This document shows, piece by piece, positions 17,201-26,394 of a stretch of DNA of 64,000 nt. The notes beneath the pieces are model-generated. The model was not told the origin of the DNA, made no database searches, and saw only the letters and a program-made list of their open reading frames with translations. A program made the translations under genes and the position numbers. The DNA comes from Liopterus haemorrhoidalis (lineage: Eukaryota; Arthropoda; Insecta; Coleoptera; Dytiscidae), in NCBI GenBank assembly GCA_963971575.1, contig OZ020616.1, positions 59,316,907 through 59,380,906 on the forward strand. The letters are read 5' to 3'. Every line of letters starts with the position of its first letter. The first letter of the stretch is position 1.

Positions 17201-18103
17201 TAGATATTTGTAACTATTTCATAAATAAAATCATTCTGATTAATTAAAATTGTAAATGTATGTCATATTTTCGGACGAATGGAGTATTAATTTTTGTATT
17301 ACACGCATAAATTGTATCTTAAGATGGGTTTGATGTAATCTATTTTTAAATTTAATATTTGCGGACATGAGTCATATTTAGTTACATTTTATCTACAGTT
17401 TTCACTGGGGACAAGTTATGTTGGCATCCCTTTAGGCCCAGCCACTCCCACTGTGCGCTAGTTTCTTTATTTAGGGATTGTAATATTTACCGTTTATTTG
17501 ATTGTTGCTTAATTGTAAAAAAATGTTCACCAAATTGTCATGTACATTGTTTAGTTGATTGTTTGATTCACAATCAACAATTTTTTTAGATACACTCTCT
17601 GGTAGATGATTTATTAGACAATTGGCTGTTTTAAATTGTGTGTTAGTATAGTCATAAAAGTCATCTAATTGAACACTGAACATATTGAAATGGCAATGCG
17701 CTTGTTTAATCGCAAAAGAAGTGTTTACCAAATTATCTCTTATTCCTTTATCCAATGTTAATGCCATTTGTATACATCCAGTTGCGCTAAAACTATTCCA
17801 AAAATTAAAAATACGAACTAGCGTTTTAAAATAAATCATCTTACGCTGTTAGTATGACAAATATCATCGTTGAGATTGATTTTAGACAAAATGTAGATTT
17901 ATTAAAATGTCTTTGGTCTCCAATATCGTTTCTAGTTTTTACGAAATTGTAAATTAAGAATGGTGTAGCCGCTATTGATATAAAAGCGAGCAGAAGCATA
18001 AAATAAAACAATAATAATGGTATAGTTAAAATTTTTGCAAGTTCGTACATATTGTGAGATGTAAATAATGGTTCATGTTCTTGGAGGGCGGAAAATATAT
18101 GAT
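5252..18103 (-). CDS. promL: Prominin-like multi-pass membrane protein (5' end uncertain)
   Basis: The gene has twelve minus-strand exons: 18103-17845, 17786-17491, 16954-16803, 16751-16471, 15849-15660, 14568-14425, 9830-9705, 9653-9474, 9421-9221, 7634-7395, 5559-5463 and 5385-5252. All junction phases agree, giving 766 codons. The order is prominin-like. Two membrane segments come first (near KILTIPLLLFYF and STMIFVILTA), then a large polar loop, then two membrane segments (LYWSTLLLLVPGIHSMMYVL and NLFGVALLWAGLLLAASCYL), then CMPMETGHLYSDYLD. A second coiled loop with YLQDVLQECSNNRTIF and NNST glycosylation sites follows, then a C-x(20)-C pair, a fifth membrane segment (WLVLFVNAIFMIVTMFL) and a short tail. 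Prominins organise plasma-membrane protrusions. The signal peptide exon is not identified. The donor at 9473 (GTACTT) is weak. AATAAA lies at about 5162-5167 (minus). Confidence 0.85.
5665..7250. mobile_element. hAT-like element rich in TGTATCTAGATAC motifs, carrying a nested MITE
   Basis: The ends AATGTTGTAATGTATCTAG (left) and ATGTATCTGTTACAACACT (right) resemble the CAGTGTTGTAAT termini of the complete element at 33176-34009. GTATCTAGATAC-type motifs crowd both ends. The 330-bp MITE at 6862-7191 sits inside. No 8-bp duplication could be read at these worn ends. It lies in the last large prominin intron. Confidence 0.55.
6862..7191 (+). mobile_element. 330-bp TA-flanked MITE, copy 1
   Basis: Inverted ends TAGTGCGTTCAAAGGTGAGT and its complement are flanked by TA at 6860-6861 and 7192-7193. 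The length is exactly that of copy 2 at 13308-13637. An open frame of 98 codons starts at 6898 (MANGSGVAKCCKSVKC), with a counterpart in copy 2. No known domain was recognised. It is inserted in a GTATCTAGATAC motif of the surrounding element. Confidence 0.85.
8224..8460 (+). pseudogene. Tc1-type transposase fragment
   Basis: The translation contains DSLYRRQGEQNAPFNF, SFGGGSIMVWDGICLGARIE and LTANRYIRDILQDHV. This is the central DDE-domain region typical of Tc1 transposases. It is only about 75 codons long, with no ends or terminal repeats seen. It is a relic in a prominin intron. Confidence 0.85.
8660..8940 (-). repeat. About two degenerate units of a 150-bp tandem repeat
   Basis: TTTTTGCTGTTAAGTCAATA and the TTGTCTTCTTATT blocks recur about 150 bp apart. 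The reverse complement matches the tandem array at 63545-64000 (GATAAATGTTTGTAGAGTTA, ACAGCAAAATATGTAACAC), so the same satellite-like family lies in opposite orientation 55 kb away. Confidence 0.7.
10230..10915 (+). repeat. Dispersed interspersed repeat ending in a CAGACA-rich tail
   Basis: It shares AAAACTACTTTTCGTTCCTT, TTCATTAAATACTTATATAT and the end TTTACCGTACAGACAAACAT with copies at 19000-20100, 47480-48270 and 51540-52230. The 3' end, with GTTATAAGG and a short T run before GGTCATAC, is the best conserved part. It is probably a SINE or the 3' end of a LINE; the class is not settled. Confidence 0.6.
10916..12490. other. Intronic AT-rich DNA, little recognisable
   Basis: This part of the large prominin intron has no convincing exon. 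The only recognisable piece is 11370-11420 (GGGGTCAAACCCCTGAGCCC), which resembles the GC-rich end of hAT-type MITEs. The short open frames at 11962-12186 and 12292-12501 show no family signature. Confidence 0.5.
13020..13140 (+). repeat. Short tandem repeat with three GATTGGCT (inverted CCAAT) boxes
   Basis: Three units of about 42 bp each carry CGTGATTGGCTAAC or a close variant followed by a GACACCCTGTCTC-like tail. GATTGGCT is the reverse of an AGCCAATC (NF-Y) box. Whether this matters for expression is unknown, since the repeat lies inside a transposon in an intron. Confidence 0.7.
13308..13637 (+). mobile_element. 330-bp TA-flanked MITE, copy 2
   Basis: It has the same inverted ends (TAGTGCGTTC...GAACGCACTA) and exactly the same length as copy 1 at 6862-7191. 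It is flanked by TA on the left and TT on the right (probably TA mutated). Its open frame runs 121 codons from 13344 past the element's end. Amino-acid differences from copy 1 are frequent, which does not suggest purifying selection. Confidence 0.85.
14930..15610 (-). pseudogene. Mariner transposase relic
   Basis: The minus strand from 15472 encodes a mariner N-terminus: ELNHEHIRVIFYNFQRGLTQ, SRTTVYRWFADINRGRSSL, DEFYKGRPKSVVPENID. After a frameshift comes RHVTYREIDVSLGISGTSIH. Near 15065-14985 the C-terminal end ECQKCFEKWFKHMKKCIDLH and GEYFKKQ is present, so the catalytic middle is deleted. Terminal repeats were not resolved, so the limits are approximate. It lies in a prominin intron, on the same strand as the gene. 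Confidence 0.85.
15891..16443. mobile_element. TIR-flanked element containing a LINE reverse-transcriptase piece
   Basis: GTCCCAAAAAGGCAAAGAGTA (15892-15912) and TACTCTTTGCCTTTTTTGGGAC (about 16422-16443) are inverted copies, apart from one extra T in the T run. Between them lies an (ATA)n stretch and a minus-strand reverse-transcriptase fragment. It lies in a prominin intron. Confidence 0.6.
16020..16345 (-). pseudogene. LINE reverse-transcriptase fragment
   Basis: The minus-strand translation has GVSQGSIFGPLLFLSSIYV, followed by LYVDDTTIISHSLNL and KANDWFLSKEL. These are the GxPQGSxxGP and YxDD motifs of non-LTR retrotransposon reverse transcriptases (jockey/R1-like). It is only about 100 codons, followed by an (ATA)n tract, and is a relic. 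Confidence 0.8.
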
Positions 18104-18381
18104 CTGAAACATTTTAAAACCATTAAACCATTGCCAGATATACATTTTATTACATAATCGTAATTATTCATACCCATAAAAATATCAAATGTGCACTTCG
18201 CAAGTTTTTAACTGCAAAGATGTATAATCAGACGTTATGCGAATGTCAATCACCGCGTTACCATAAGCAATACGAGCTGCCAGTGCTTGCAGTACATAGT
18301 ACATCATGACTTGTAGACGAACTATTTGTTTTACGCATGATGCGCGACATTAGTGACGATTTTAAATAAAAAATTAAGTAA

Positions 18382-18449
18382 ATTTAGTAGTAGAGAGAGT
18401 GAAAAATATCGTAAATTTACGATATTTTTCACTTTCTCTACTACTAAAT
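18382..18449. repeat. 68-bp spacerless near-perfect palindrome
   Basis: The halves ATTTAGTAGTAGAGAGAGTG... and ...CACTTTCTCTACTACTAAAT meet directly at GTAAA|TTTAC (18415/18416). There is only one mismatch in 34 paired bases. It could extrude as a cruciform. No gene assignment. Confidence 0.95.
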
Positions 18450-18672
18450 ATGTTTGAATTAATTTAATTTTGGGCAGCTGTACCCCCCAAACTTCTTATG
18501 TACCGGACGCCACTGTGCGTATTATTGTTTTTGAAATTGATTGGATGTTTATTGTTAGGAAAGCATAATACGTATGCGCATTTATTCCAATCTGGAATTT
18601 AATCCCCGAACGCATATTGAGTTTTATATGCAATCCACATGTAAGACAGTAATTTGAAAGATTTGAGATTAC

Positions 18673-18802
18673 CTTCACAATGGACGAATTGTTTCTTGAA
18701 ATTTTTACAGACGAAATTTGCGGATGGTATTAATATATATGAAATAATATTGTTCATACACTGACTTTCTGTTAAATTCATTACATTTTTTAATTCAAAC
18801 AT
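18673..18802 (-). CDS. Possible upstream coding exon of the prominin-like gene
   Basis: An open stretch begins with ATG at 18802 and ends at a GTAATC donor after 18673. Its phase (1) fits the next exon at 18103, making a GAT codon. It reads ESQCMNNIISYILIPSANF and has two Cys and an N-x-T. There is an in-frame stop just upstream and no signal peptide. Either the real start is in a further exon, entering at the TTTAACAG acceptor near 18765, or this open frame is chance. Confidence 0.3.
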
Positions 18803-18999
18803 TTTTTAAATTGACACTTTTTAATTTTCAATTTCAGAAATAAAAAACAATATTATCAAAGCTAAGCTGATTTTTAAATCTATTTTTCACTGTATAATAG
18901 TTAGAAATCGGAAAATATATATAATGACCAATTTAAAAAAATATAATTATTCGGTATCCATGAGCATACTTTTTAAAATAAAATATACTTAATATAATT

Positions 19000-20100
19000 T
19001 TGTCAAAAACACAAAAACTGTAATATTTTCCAAAAAAACGAAATATGACCAAAAATTCCTTCGTATGTTTCCGATTTAGATCAATGTACATTACTTAGAT
19101 TTTTTTCAGATTTTTAGTTAACCCCTTTGCTTTAAACGGTGCGGGACAATTTTTTTAACATAAAAAAATTCTAATAAACTACTGTTTGTTCCTTAATTTA
19201 CAGGCTATTCCAAACGTTTAGGCGGAACTAAATGGGGATTTCGTTCTTTTAGGTTGTCTCGAGAAGGGACCTTGCTTGGGATATTTCATGTTTCACATTT
19301 AGTATGTGAAAAATTAAGATTCCAACAGTGATACCATGGAAATGGATGTTTATTGAAAATTTTAATTAATTTTTACTCATTTTGAAGACAAAAAATGGAT
19401 TTTTTTTATTAAAAATGACAAAAAATTAAAATGCAGTGAAAAGGACATTTTATAATGACAATCAATTTAATCTAGAATTTGCAATGTGAGTATGATTTAC
19501 AAAGCTTAAACAAAATGACCAAAAGTCCGAATTAATAGATAAAAATTACTAGATTTCAAAATCTAGTTCTTCCTAAACGTTTGAAATAGCCTATATATCT
19601 TAAGAGCTTTCTTTTGATAGCTCACAATAATTTTTTAAAAAATAATTATGGTTTTCAATGACAAAATTATTTTCGAAAAACTAAAAATTCTTGTTGAACT
19701 AAATATTGCAGTTCCCATCAATATACATTATTAATTTTTTTATTTCAACCCCTCTGGGAAAGAGTGGAGGACGAAAGCTTTTTGACATATGTTTGGCAAA
19801 AATACCATAAAAAAATTGTTTCAAAATTAAAAATTTGTTTGTTTATCCACGCATTAAAAGGTTTAATTGGATATCCCACTCAAAATGTTACAAAATATGA
19901 ATTTTTTCATTTAATAAATATTTGTTTTTATCCCCCGCTGCTTTTTTGAACTCTTATATTTTGCCTACATGTGGGTCAGAGTTGTATAGGTATGCCAAAT
20001 TTCAACTTTTTATGTTCAGCTGTTTGGCTAAAATTTCTACCATACAGACAGACAGATAAGTGACATTATAAGGATTTTTTGGTGGTCATAACCTTAAAAA
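19000..20100 (+). repeat. Dispersed CAGACA-tail repeat, interrupted by a MITE
   Basis: This is the same family as 10230-10915, with TTTGTCAAAAACACAAAAAC at the 5' side and TACCATACAGACAGACAGAT at the end. A 393-bp MITE is inserted at 19201-19593. It lies between the prominin and ferritin genes. Confidence 0.65.
19201..19593. mobile_element. TA-flanked MITE (GGCTATTCCAAACGTTTAGG family)
   Basis: Ends CAGGCTATTCCAAACGTTTA and TAAACGTTTGAAATAGCCTA are flanked by TA on both sides. The paralogous repeat near 10405 shows the unoccupied site (CCTTAATCTACGTCTTAA), which confirms the boundaries. Related copies are at 35724-36230 and 62168-62343, with partial copies at 38828, 56309 and 50021. Confidence 0.85.
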
Positions 20101-20127
20101 AAGAGTACAAATAAGGTCTTAAAACAT

Positions 20128-20133
20128 TTTATT
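20128..20133 (-). terminator. Polyadenylation signal of the ferritin light-chain gene
   Basis: AATAAA on the minus strand (TTTATT as written), 108 bp past the stop codon of the light-chain gene. Confidence 0.7.
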
Positions 20134-20240
20134 AAACTATTTTATATTTCTCTTACAATTCATGTTGACAAAAACTATAATAATAATAATGAAACATGTG
20201 ATACTATTCTACAAAAAATCACATATATACAGTTACATAT

Positions 20241-21035
20241 TTAGGCAGACTTCTGTAGATACTCGTCAAACAAATACATGGCTAACGAGAAGTCTTGTCC
20301 GTTCAATATCTTCGTCAAGTCTGAAACATGACCAACTAGTTTACGGATCTCATCAGAATGTTTCTCAGCGAATTCCTCTTCAATATACTGTGCAATTTCT
20401 GGATCGTGAGTGTTGGTATGTCTGCGGGTTACACCTTCATGGATTTTAAAAGCGTCAGTAGCCAATTGTTTCTGAATATCAACAGCTTTAGCTAAAGATT
20501 GAAGTTCGTTTAACTCATAAGCTCCCTTATCGTCTCCATACTTCAATGTATCAGCTTTACGTTGGGTAAAACTATGATTACCACCGCGTTTACCAATGTA
20601 TTTCATTAGATTGATACCATCTTCCCAGGTAGAGTCGGAGAGTTTACGGAATACTTTGCTAAAACCTTCACGATTCATATCGTAATTTCCAAAGTAGGTA
20701 GACATTAGAAGGTATTCGAAAGAACGCATGATGTGGGTGTTTGCAAAGGCTTGTAGTTCGGGAAGAACGTTGTCGATACCTCCATACTTAGCATCACAGT
20801 TTGCCAAAAAATTTGTTACTGTAAAAACAAAACAGTTGAATTTAGTATAATTTTAAAATAAATATCAAGCAGGTTTTGAAAAAATGACATCAGCTGTTGT
20901 TTTATTGTTTTATTTGTAAAAATTATTCTTACCTCCTTTTTCACCGGGAGAACAGGCTACAACAGAATCGTCATAACAATGATCAGCCCCATTTACAGCG
21001 ACCAAGAGAGCAGCGAAAGCTACGAAGAATTTCAT
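20241..21035 (-). CDS. Fer2LCH: Secreted ferritin subunit, light-chain homologue
   Basis: Two exons, 21035-20933 and 20818-20241, join in phase 1 (GT/AG) to give 226 residues ending in TAA. The start MKFFVAFAALLVAVNG is a clear signal peptide, so the protein enters the secretory path as insect ferritins do. The four-helix bundle follows: NCDAKYGGIDNVLPELQAFA, RSFEYLLMSTYFGNYDMNRE, FSKVFRKLSDSTWEDGINLM and KIHEGVTRRHTNTHDPEIAQ. Where the heavy chain has EEREH this chain has STWEDG, so the di-iron ligands are absent, as expected for the subunit that helps nucleate the core. It is head-to-head with the heavy-chain gene. I saw no iron-responsive element in the 5' leader. Confidence 0.95.
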
Positions 21036-21722
21036 GTTGATCTGTCAAAACAAAATATAATTATGATTAGTATTGTAGAGATGTAGAACGTCTGGTTCAA
21101 GTGAAGACTTGTTCGTACCTCGTTACGAAGGAAACTTCACTTGCGACAACGAGACTGACAATGAGGATATTTTACTGTTCGCTTATAGCCAATACGTCGG
21201 CCAAGGGTTAATAAGTATTTAATTTGTTATCGTACAATGTAAAAACACGTTCTAGTAGGACTATTCTCAGAGAACAAACAACACCAATGACGTTCGTTCG
21301 AATCAGTGGCGTGCGATCACATTACGCAACACTCAATAAAATCTCATTTTCCCCTCAAAAAAGCAAATGATTCTCCCAAAATAATATTTTAGGTACACCC
21401 TTCAAGTTATATAATTACAATGGTAGTTTTATTCTGGGGGAAAATCTGTTTTGAATTTAATAAAAAGGGTGTTTTTTAACCCTTATAGTGGCGTTTATGA
21501 ATGACTTTAAATATCGGCAGCCAATGAAATGAATTTATAGATAAATGATCATGCGCAGTTTATTAATGCGCATTAACTGTCACTAATGACAAAGAAAAAG
21601 TGTTGGAATTCCACAAAATATCCTAGAACTTGAATAACAAAGTATTCGTTGGCGATAAAGCATTGGTTGAGCACTTATTGTGCTATAGATAATTTCGAGT
21701 ATTTGAGTTTGGTTTCGTTTCA
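21036..21722. promoter_or_regulatory. Shared upstream region of the divergent ferritin genes
   Basis: About 0.8 kb separates the two ATGs (21035 minus and 21855 plus). It must hold both promoters and leaders. Visible features are two ATGCGCA motifs near 21551-21576 and a small hAT-like end, CAGTGGCGTGCGATCAC, near 21305. No certain TATA box was seen. Head-to-head ferritin subunit genes are known in other insects, where they are co-expressed. Confidence 0.6.
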
Positions 21723-21730
21723 AAGGCCGT

Positions 21731-21780
21731 ACAAGTGTAGTCACCTTCTACACCAGTGAGTGTAAAGGATACTACTTGTG
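21731..21780 (+). promoter_or_regulatory. Iron-responsive element in ferritin heavy-chain 5' leader
   Basis: The loop CAGTGA (21754-21759) is closed by a perfect 5-bp stem TACAC/GTGTA. It has a bulged C at 21748 and a lower stem CCTT/AAGG (21744-21747 with 21765-21768), extended past an internal loop by GTAGT/ACTAC. This meets the canonical rule of C-bulge, five pairs and a CAGUGN loop. It lies about 75-125 nt before the ATG. IRP1 bound here under low iron would block translation. Confidence 0.93.
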
Positions 21781-21854
21781 AGGACCAAAGACATTTTAAG
21801 TCGTAACGTTTTGACAAATCAACTTTTATTCTTTATTCATTAACATCATTCAAA

Positions 21855-23119
21855 ATGAAGGCAGTGGTTTTTGCATCTGTTGTTCTGTTTGCGATCTTCG
21901 CATCTACTCAAGGATTCCAATGTAAGATTTTTTATTATTTTGTTTCCATGTGACATTTGTTTTTGATTTCACACTTGTTTTTCACATAAATTGTTTATTT
22001 TCGTCGCTTGAAACTTGTAAATAAGTTTTTTATGCGAAGTTAATAAGGAACCGCTTTAAATTTATTCAGTAAAACTGGTCATACATGATATAAGATTAGT
22101 TTATTTTTTAATTTTTCCGTATTTAAAGATGCTGTTTTTTAAGAAAATATGTCACATGTAGCCTGTTTCAAAACATGTCAAATATTAAAAATAAATTATC
22201 AATCTTAAGAGATTTGACAACAAATTTTGATACATACTGTACGTATTTACTGAGAAATACAATGTTTTAATTTGAATAATAGATATTTGTTATCTGTTAA
22301 AAGATAATATTTGTTGAATCGTGTTTGCTAATCATTTATTTGAAAATGTAATTTAATACAGCTATCCAATTAGTTTATATTTGTTTTTATGTTGAAATTT
22401 AGGTACGCAGAGGCGTGCGAATATCCCGGAGGACTGGATTGACATGGTTCCAACATGTGTGGAGGCTGTCCGTAAGCAAATCCAGGAGGAGTTGAACGCA
22501 TCCATTCAGTACATGGCAATGGGTGCCTACTACTCGAGAGACAGCGTCAACCGACCAGGTTTCAGCAAACTATTCTTTGATTCTGCTTCCGAAGAACGTG
22601 AACATTCCATGAAATTGATCTCTTATTTGCTGACCAGAGGTGAACTTACTACAAGCGTTAGCAATCTCATCAAGAGAATCGTAAGTTACGTTAAATTAAT
22701 TTTAACAATAATGTATTAATAGGATTCGGATTGCAATGGATTTCTATTATTTCCAAATATTATTAATTATATTATCTACGGACATAATTTATCAAATATA
22801 TATTAAAATATCTAATTTATTTTTTTGTTTCTAGAATGTTCCAGCTAAAGTGGAATGGGATACAGCTACCGATGCTTTACGTGATGCATTATCTCTTGAA
22901 GCTAGTGTCACGAGGAAGATTAGAGATGTGATTAAAGTATGCGAAGATCCAACTGGAAAATACAATGATTACGAATTGGTAGATTATTTGACGGGAGAAT
23001 TCTTGAACGAACAGTACAAGGGTCAACGAGATCTTGCCGGAAAGATCTCCACGTTGGACAAGATGATGGATAAACATGGTCCTCTTGGAGAATTCCTCTA
23101 TGACAAGACTCTTTTGTAA
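21855..23119 (+). CDS. Fer1HCH: Secreted ferritin subunit, heavy-chain homologue
   Basis: Exons 21855-21921, 22403-22680 and 22835-23119 (phases 1 and 0, GT/AG borders) give 209 residues. The signal peptide is MKAVVFASVVLFAIFASTQG. All ferroxidase ligands are visible: Glu52 and Tyr59 in QEELNASIQY, Glu87 and His90 in SEEREHS, Glu in DALSLEAS and Gln in FLNEQYKGQ. The subunit therefore oxidises ferrous iron for storage in the secretory-pathway ferritin shell with the light chain. The mRNA leader carries an iron-responsive element at 21731-21780. AATAAA at 23283-23288 is a fitting polyA signal. An A/T-rich intron splits the leader-peptide exon from the body, as in other insects. Confidence 0.97.
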
Positions 23120-23282
23120 ATATTTCACATTCATCTCCCCCCCCACAGACCTTATTAGAGTTATATAGATATAATTAATGTTTATTACAGAGATTGTTTT
23201 AAGAATATAGTTTTTGTGATATAATAGTTGATTGGTCAATTATAATGTCACGTTTCAGGAATGTGATTTAGAATTTTGAATG

Positions 23283-23288
23283 AATAAA
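23283..23288 (+). terminator. Polyadenylation signal of the ferritin heavy-chain gene
   Basis: AATAAA, 164 bp after the stop codon, in an otherwise AT-rich 3' untranslated region. Confidence 0.75.
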
Positions 23289-23924
23289 ATATATTAAAAA
23301 ATATTTCATGTTGTTTTTTATTTCTTTTAACATTTACTCCAATAAAATATAACTGATGTAACGATTAAACAATAAAAGAATTAAAAAATTGATTTGAAGT
23401 GTAAATTTTCACACATTTCTGGATTTTGTAAGTATTTAGTTAGTGATAACAAATTATAGGTACATATTAAGTCATAAATTTTGAAAAAACAACTACGTAC
23501 TTCCAGCTAAAGACGTACAATCGTACTTGAGATGTTCTACGTGTTGCAAAAAATCGATAAACGCATTTTTAAAATGCGACAAAGAATTTGTGTTGAAATT
23601 AATATTTCAGAAAATTCTATTTCCAAAATTTTACAAATATTCGCTTCATTGTATATATTTATATGCAATTTGTACTCCATTTAATGACATGTATATTTGT
23701 ATTTTATATTTTAATTATCAATAAAATATGGAAATAATATTGTATTTTCTTCCCAAAACCTGCACCCATTTATATTACAGAAAACCCTGGCAGTGTTAAA
23801 AGTGTGTTTTCAAACAACCCTGCAACCATATTAATGGCTGAAATAAGATAAGTATGAATGAGATATGTAAATAACATATATAAAAAAAATCTGTGGCAAA
23901 GATTTAAATTTAATCAGATTGGGA

Positions 23925-23975
23925 ATCGAACCCACGTTCCTGTTAATAGGCAACCGTTTTACCACGCAGACACAT
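23925..23975 (-). repeat. tRNA-like block (A and B boxes), probably SINE-derived
   Basis: On the minus strand, TGCGTGGTAAAACGG resembles an A box and GGTTCGATTCC is a perfect B box at tRNA spacing. Stems are poor. It lies just inside the left arm of the 2.6-kb inverted-repeat element. Confidence 0.45.
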
Positions 23976-24179
23976 ATTTTTTAGATCTCTAATAAAAAAT
24001 TGCCCTCTCTCATACGAATTTTTAAAATACTGTCCACATAAAAAAGTTTCGTTGATTCGTTATGATACCACCAATTCAACACCCCTGTGTTTCGGGTTGC
24101 ATAGATACAGTAATGTCCACTCGCAGTTCTTCAAACAAGGAATACGGTTATAAACGAGTAAAATGATTTGAATCTGACG

Positions 24180-25870
24180 ATTTGATATCAGGATTTAGGG
24201 GATTTCTCGGGAACTGTAAGGGGTTAGGTGTCCAGATTAAGTATGTCTCTTCACAGGGTCCCTTAGTATATGCTATTTAAATTTCATCCCTCTATCCCTT
24301 AAGGAAGGCATGTTATTAACTGTTTTTTATATCTTGCAACCCTTACCAGTTTGGGGGTTGGCTTTTGGTAAGTACTTACTATAAGATCTTAGGACCCTAC
24401 AGCCACAATCGGAGCCCTACAACCCTTATGGTTTTCGAAATATTAATAAAATAAAATAAAATTTTTTGCTTTAATATGTGACGTCACTGAACTTTATTAA
24501 TTTAATATCTCAGAAACTACAAGGGTTGTAGGGCACCCTTGATGGTTGTAGGGTCTGTAAGTCATGAAGTACCTACATACCGAAAACCAACCCTCTAACT
24601 TGTAAGGGTTACGAGATATAAAAAACACTTAATAACATCCCACCCTTTAAATCTAGAGAGATGAAATTTTAATAGAATATACTAAGGGCCCCTGTCAAGG
24701 GACACACCCAATATGGATACCCTAGCCCTTACAGTTCCGGAGAAATTCCCTAAAACTTTTATCTACCTCTTTAAAATCCTAATACCTTGATAGCATATCG
24801 CCGGGTACTCTAAAATGTGTGAAAACAGTGTTTTCCACGAAAAAAATTTCCGATATAGGTGATTGATATTGGTGTATCAGGGGGTAGTAGAACACATATA
24901 AAACATACTCTTATACGTTTCATCCCCTAATTTTAACCCTTAACATTTATTTTCCGATAAAGAAATTTTGTTCATCGACGGTATATGGCCACAGAATAGG
25001 GATTGTTTTGGGGAATCATGAATTTTATTTATTTAATATTTCGAAAACTAGAAGGGTTGCAGGGTTCCCTTAGTGGTTGTAGAGTACTTATACCCTTCTG
25101 TGCCTATGTATCCGAAACCAACCCTATAACTCTTAAGGGTTGAAAAAAAATTAAAAATGCCCTGTAGCTCCTCAGGGGTTCAGAATTTGGGGTTTTTAAC
25201 GTGTTTTTTACCCCCCTTTCTATAACGGTCCTCAAATCCAAGACTCCACATATTTTGCGATGTCTAAGCCCCCCCCCACTCGTATTTAAGATTCAAATTT
25301 TGAAATACCTTGAAATATGTAAAAAATCGTGTTTTTCACAGACAAAAATTTACCAGCTATCCGACAAAACTAGGTGGATGAAATAGGGGTACGAAAGTGC
25401 AGTAGAACACTTAAAACATATGCTTAAAAGTTACATCCCCTAATTTCAACCCTTCTAATTTATTTACTGATAACAAATTTTTGTCCATCGACGGTATATG
25501 GCCAGTGAATAAGGGTTGTTTTGAGAAATAGTGAATTTTATTTATTTAATATCTCGAAAACTAGAAGGGTTACAGGGTTCCCATAGTGGATGTAGAGAAC
25601 TTATACCCTTCTGTGCCTATGTATCCGAAACCAACCCTATAACTCTTAAGGGTTGAAAAAAAATTAAAAATGCCTTGTAGCGCCTCAGGGGTTCAGAATT
25701 TGGGGTTTTTAACGTGTTTTTTACCCCCCTTTCTATAACGGTCCTCAAATCCAAGACTCCACATATTTTGCGTGTTTAAGCCCCCCCCCACTCATATTTA
25801 AGATTCAAATTTTGAAATACCTTGAAATATGTAAAAAATCGTGTTTTTCACAGACAAAAATTATATTATC
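24180..25870 (+). repeat. CCCTTA-rich tandem repeats with a 513-bp direct duplication
   Basis: Short modules such as AGGGTTGTAGGG, CCTATAACTCTTAAGGGTTG and TTCATCCCCTAATTTTAACC recur with variation. The block at 25021-25330 is repeated almost exactly at 25534-25855, a spacing of 513 bp, including TAACGTGTTTTTTACCCCCC. No long open frame was found. It forms the core of the inverted-repeat element. Confidence 0.8.
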
Positions 25871-26394
25871 TTTTATCTTTAAATATATAATCTAAATATC
25901 TTATACATACTTATCTTATTACAGCCATATTTTCAGTGTTCTGAAGCATTAAGGGGGGTGCAGGTTGTTGGAAGAAAACACATTTTTTAAAAACACACTT
26001 TCAACACTGCCAGCTTGTTCTGAAATATTAATGCGTGTAGGTTTTGGGAAGAAAACACAATATTATTACTACATTTTTATTAATATTTAAAGGTGTAAAA
26101 TACAAATATACATTTGATAAAATCGAGTACAATTTGCAAATATATGTACCTAATGATGCGAACATTTGTGGTACAATTTTGAAAATAGAATTTTTCTGAA
26201 ATAATATTAATTTGAACACATTTTTTTTTTTATATATATATATACTAAAAAATGCATTAAAAGGGGTTATAAAAATCTCTTAGAACTTTCCTTAGTCCTT
26301 TTTGGTATACTATTTAAATCCCTCTGTGTGTGGAGTACGTCCCTGCAAAATTTTGTTTTAGAAAATGTTTAGGCTTGTTTATTGAAAATTCACA

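Larger units (their letters stand above)
23590..26222. mobile_element. 2.6-kb element with about 280-330-bp terminal inverted repeats
   Basis: The left arm, about 23590-23870, is the reverse complement of the right arm, about 25894-26222. Shared blocks include AATATTGTATTTTCTTCCCA, GGCAGTGTTAAAAGTGTGTT and AATAAGATAAGTATG (right arm read in reverse, with mismatches). The right arm is longer because an inner GCAGGTTGTTGGAAGAAAAC block is duplicated. The core is tandem CCCTTA-rich sequence. No transposase was seen. The element fills almost the whole space between Fer1HCH and the HIG1-domain gene. Confidence 0.75.

Noticed and set aside
18496..18678. 60-codon minus-strand frame
   Set aside because: Overlaps the better-supported 18.7-kb candidate exon in another frame and has no splice or domain support.
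20162..20449. Plus-strand open frame of 95 codons
   Set aside because: Antisense to ferritin light-chain exon 2.
22889..23239. Minus-strand open frame of 116 codons
   Set aside because: Antisense to ferritin heavy-chain exon 3 and its 3' untranslated region.
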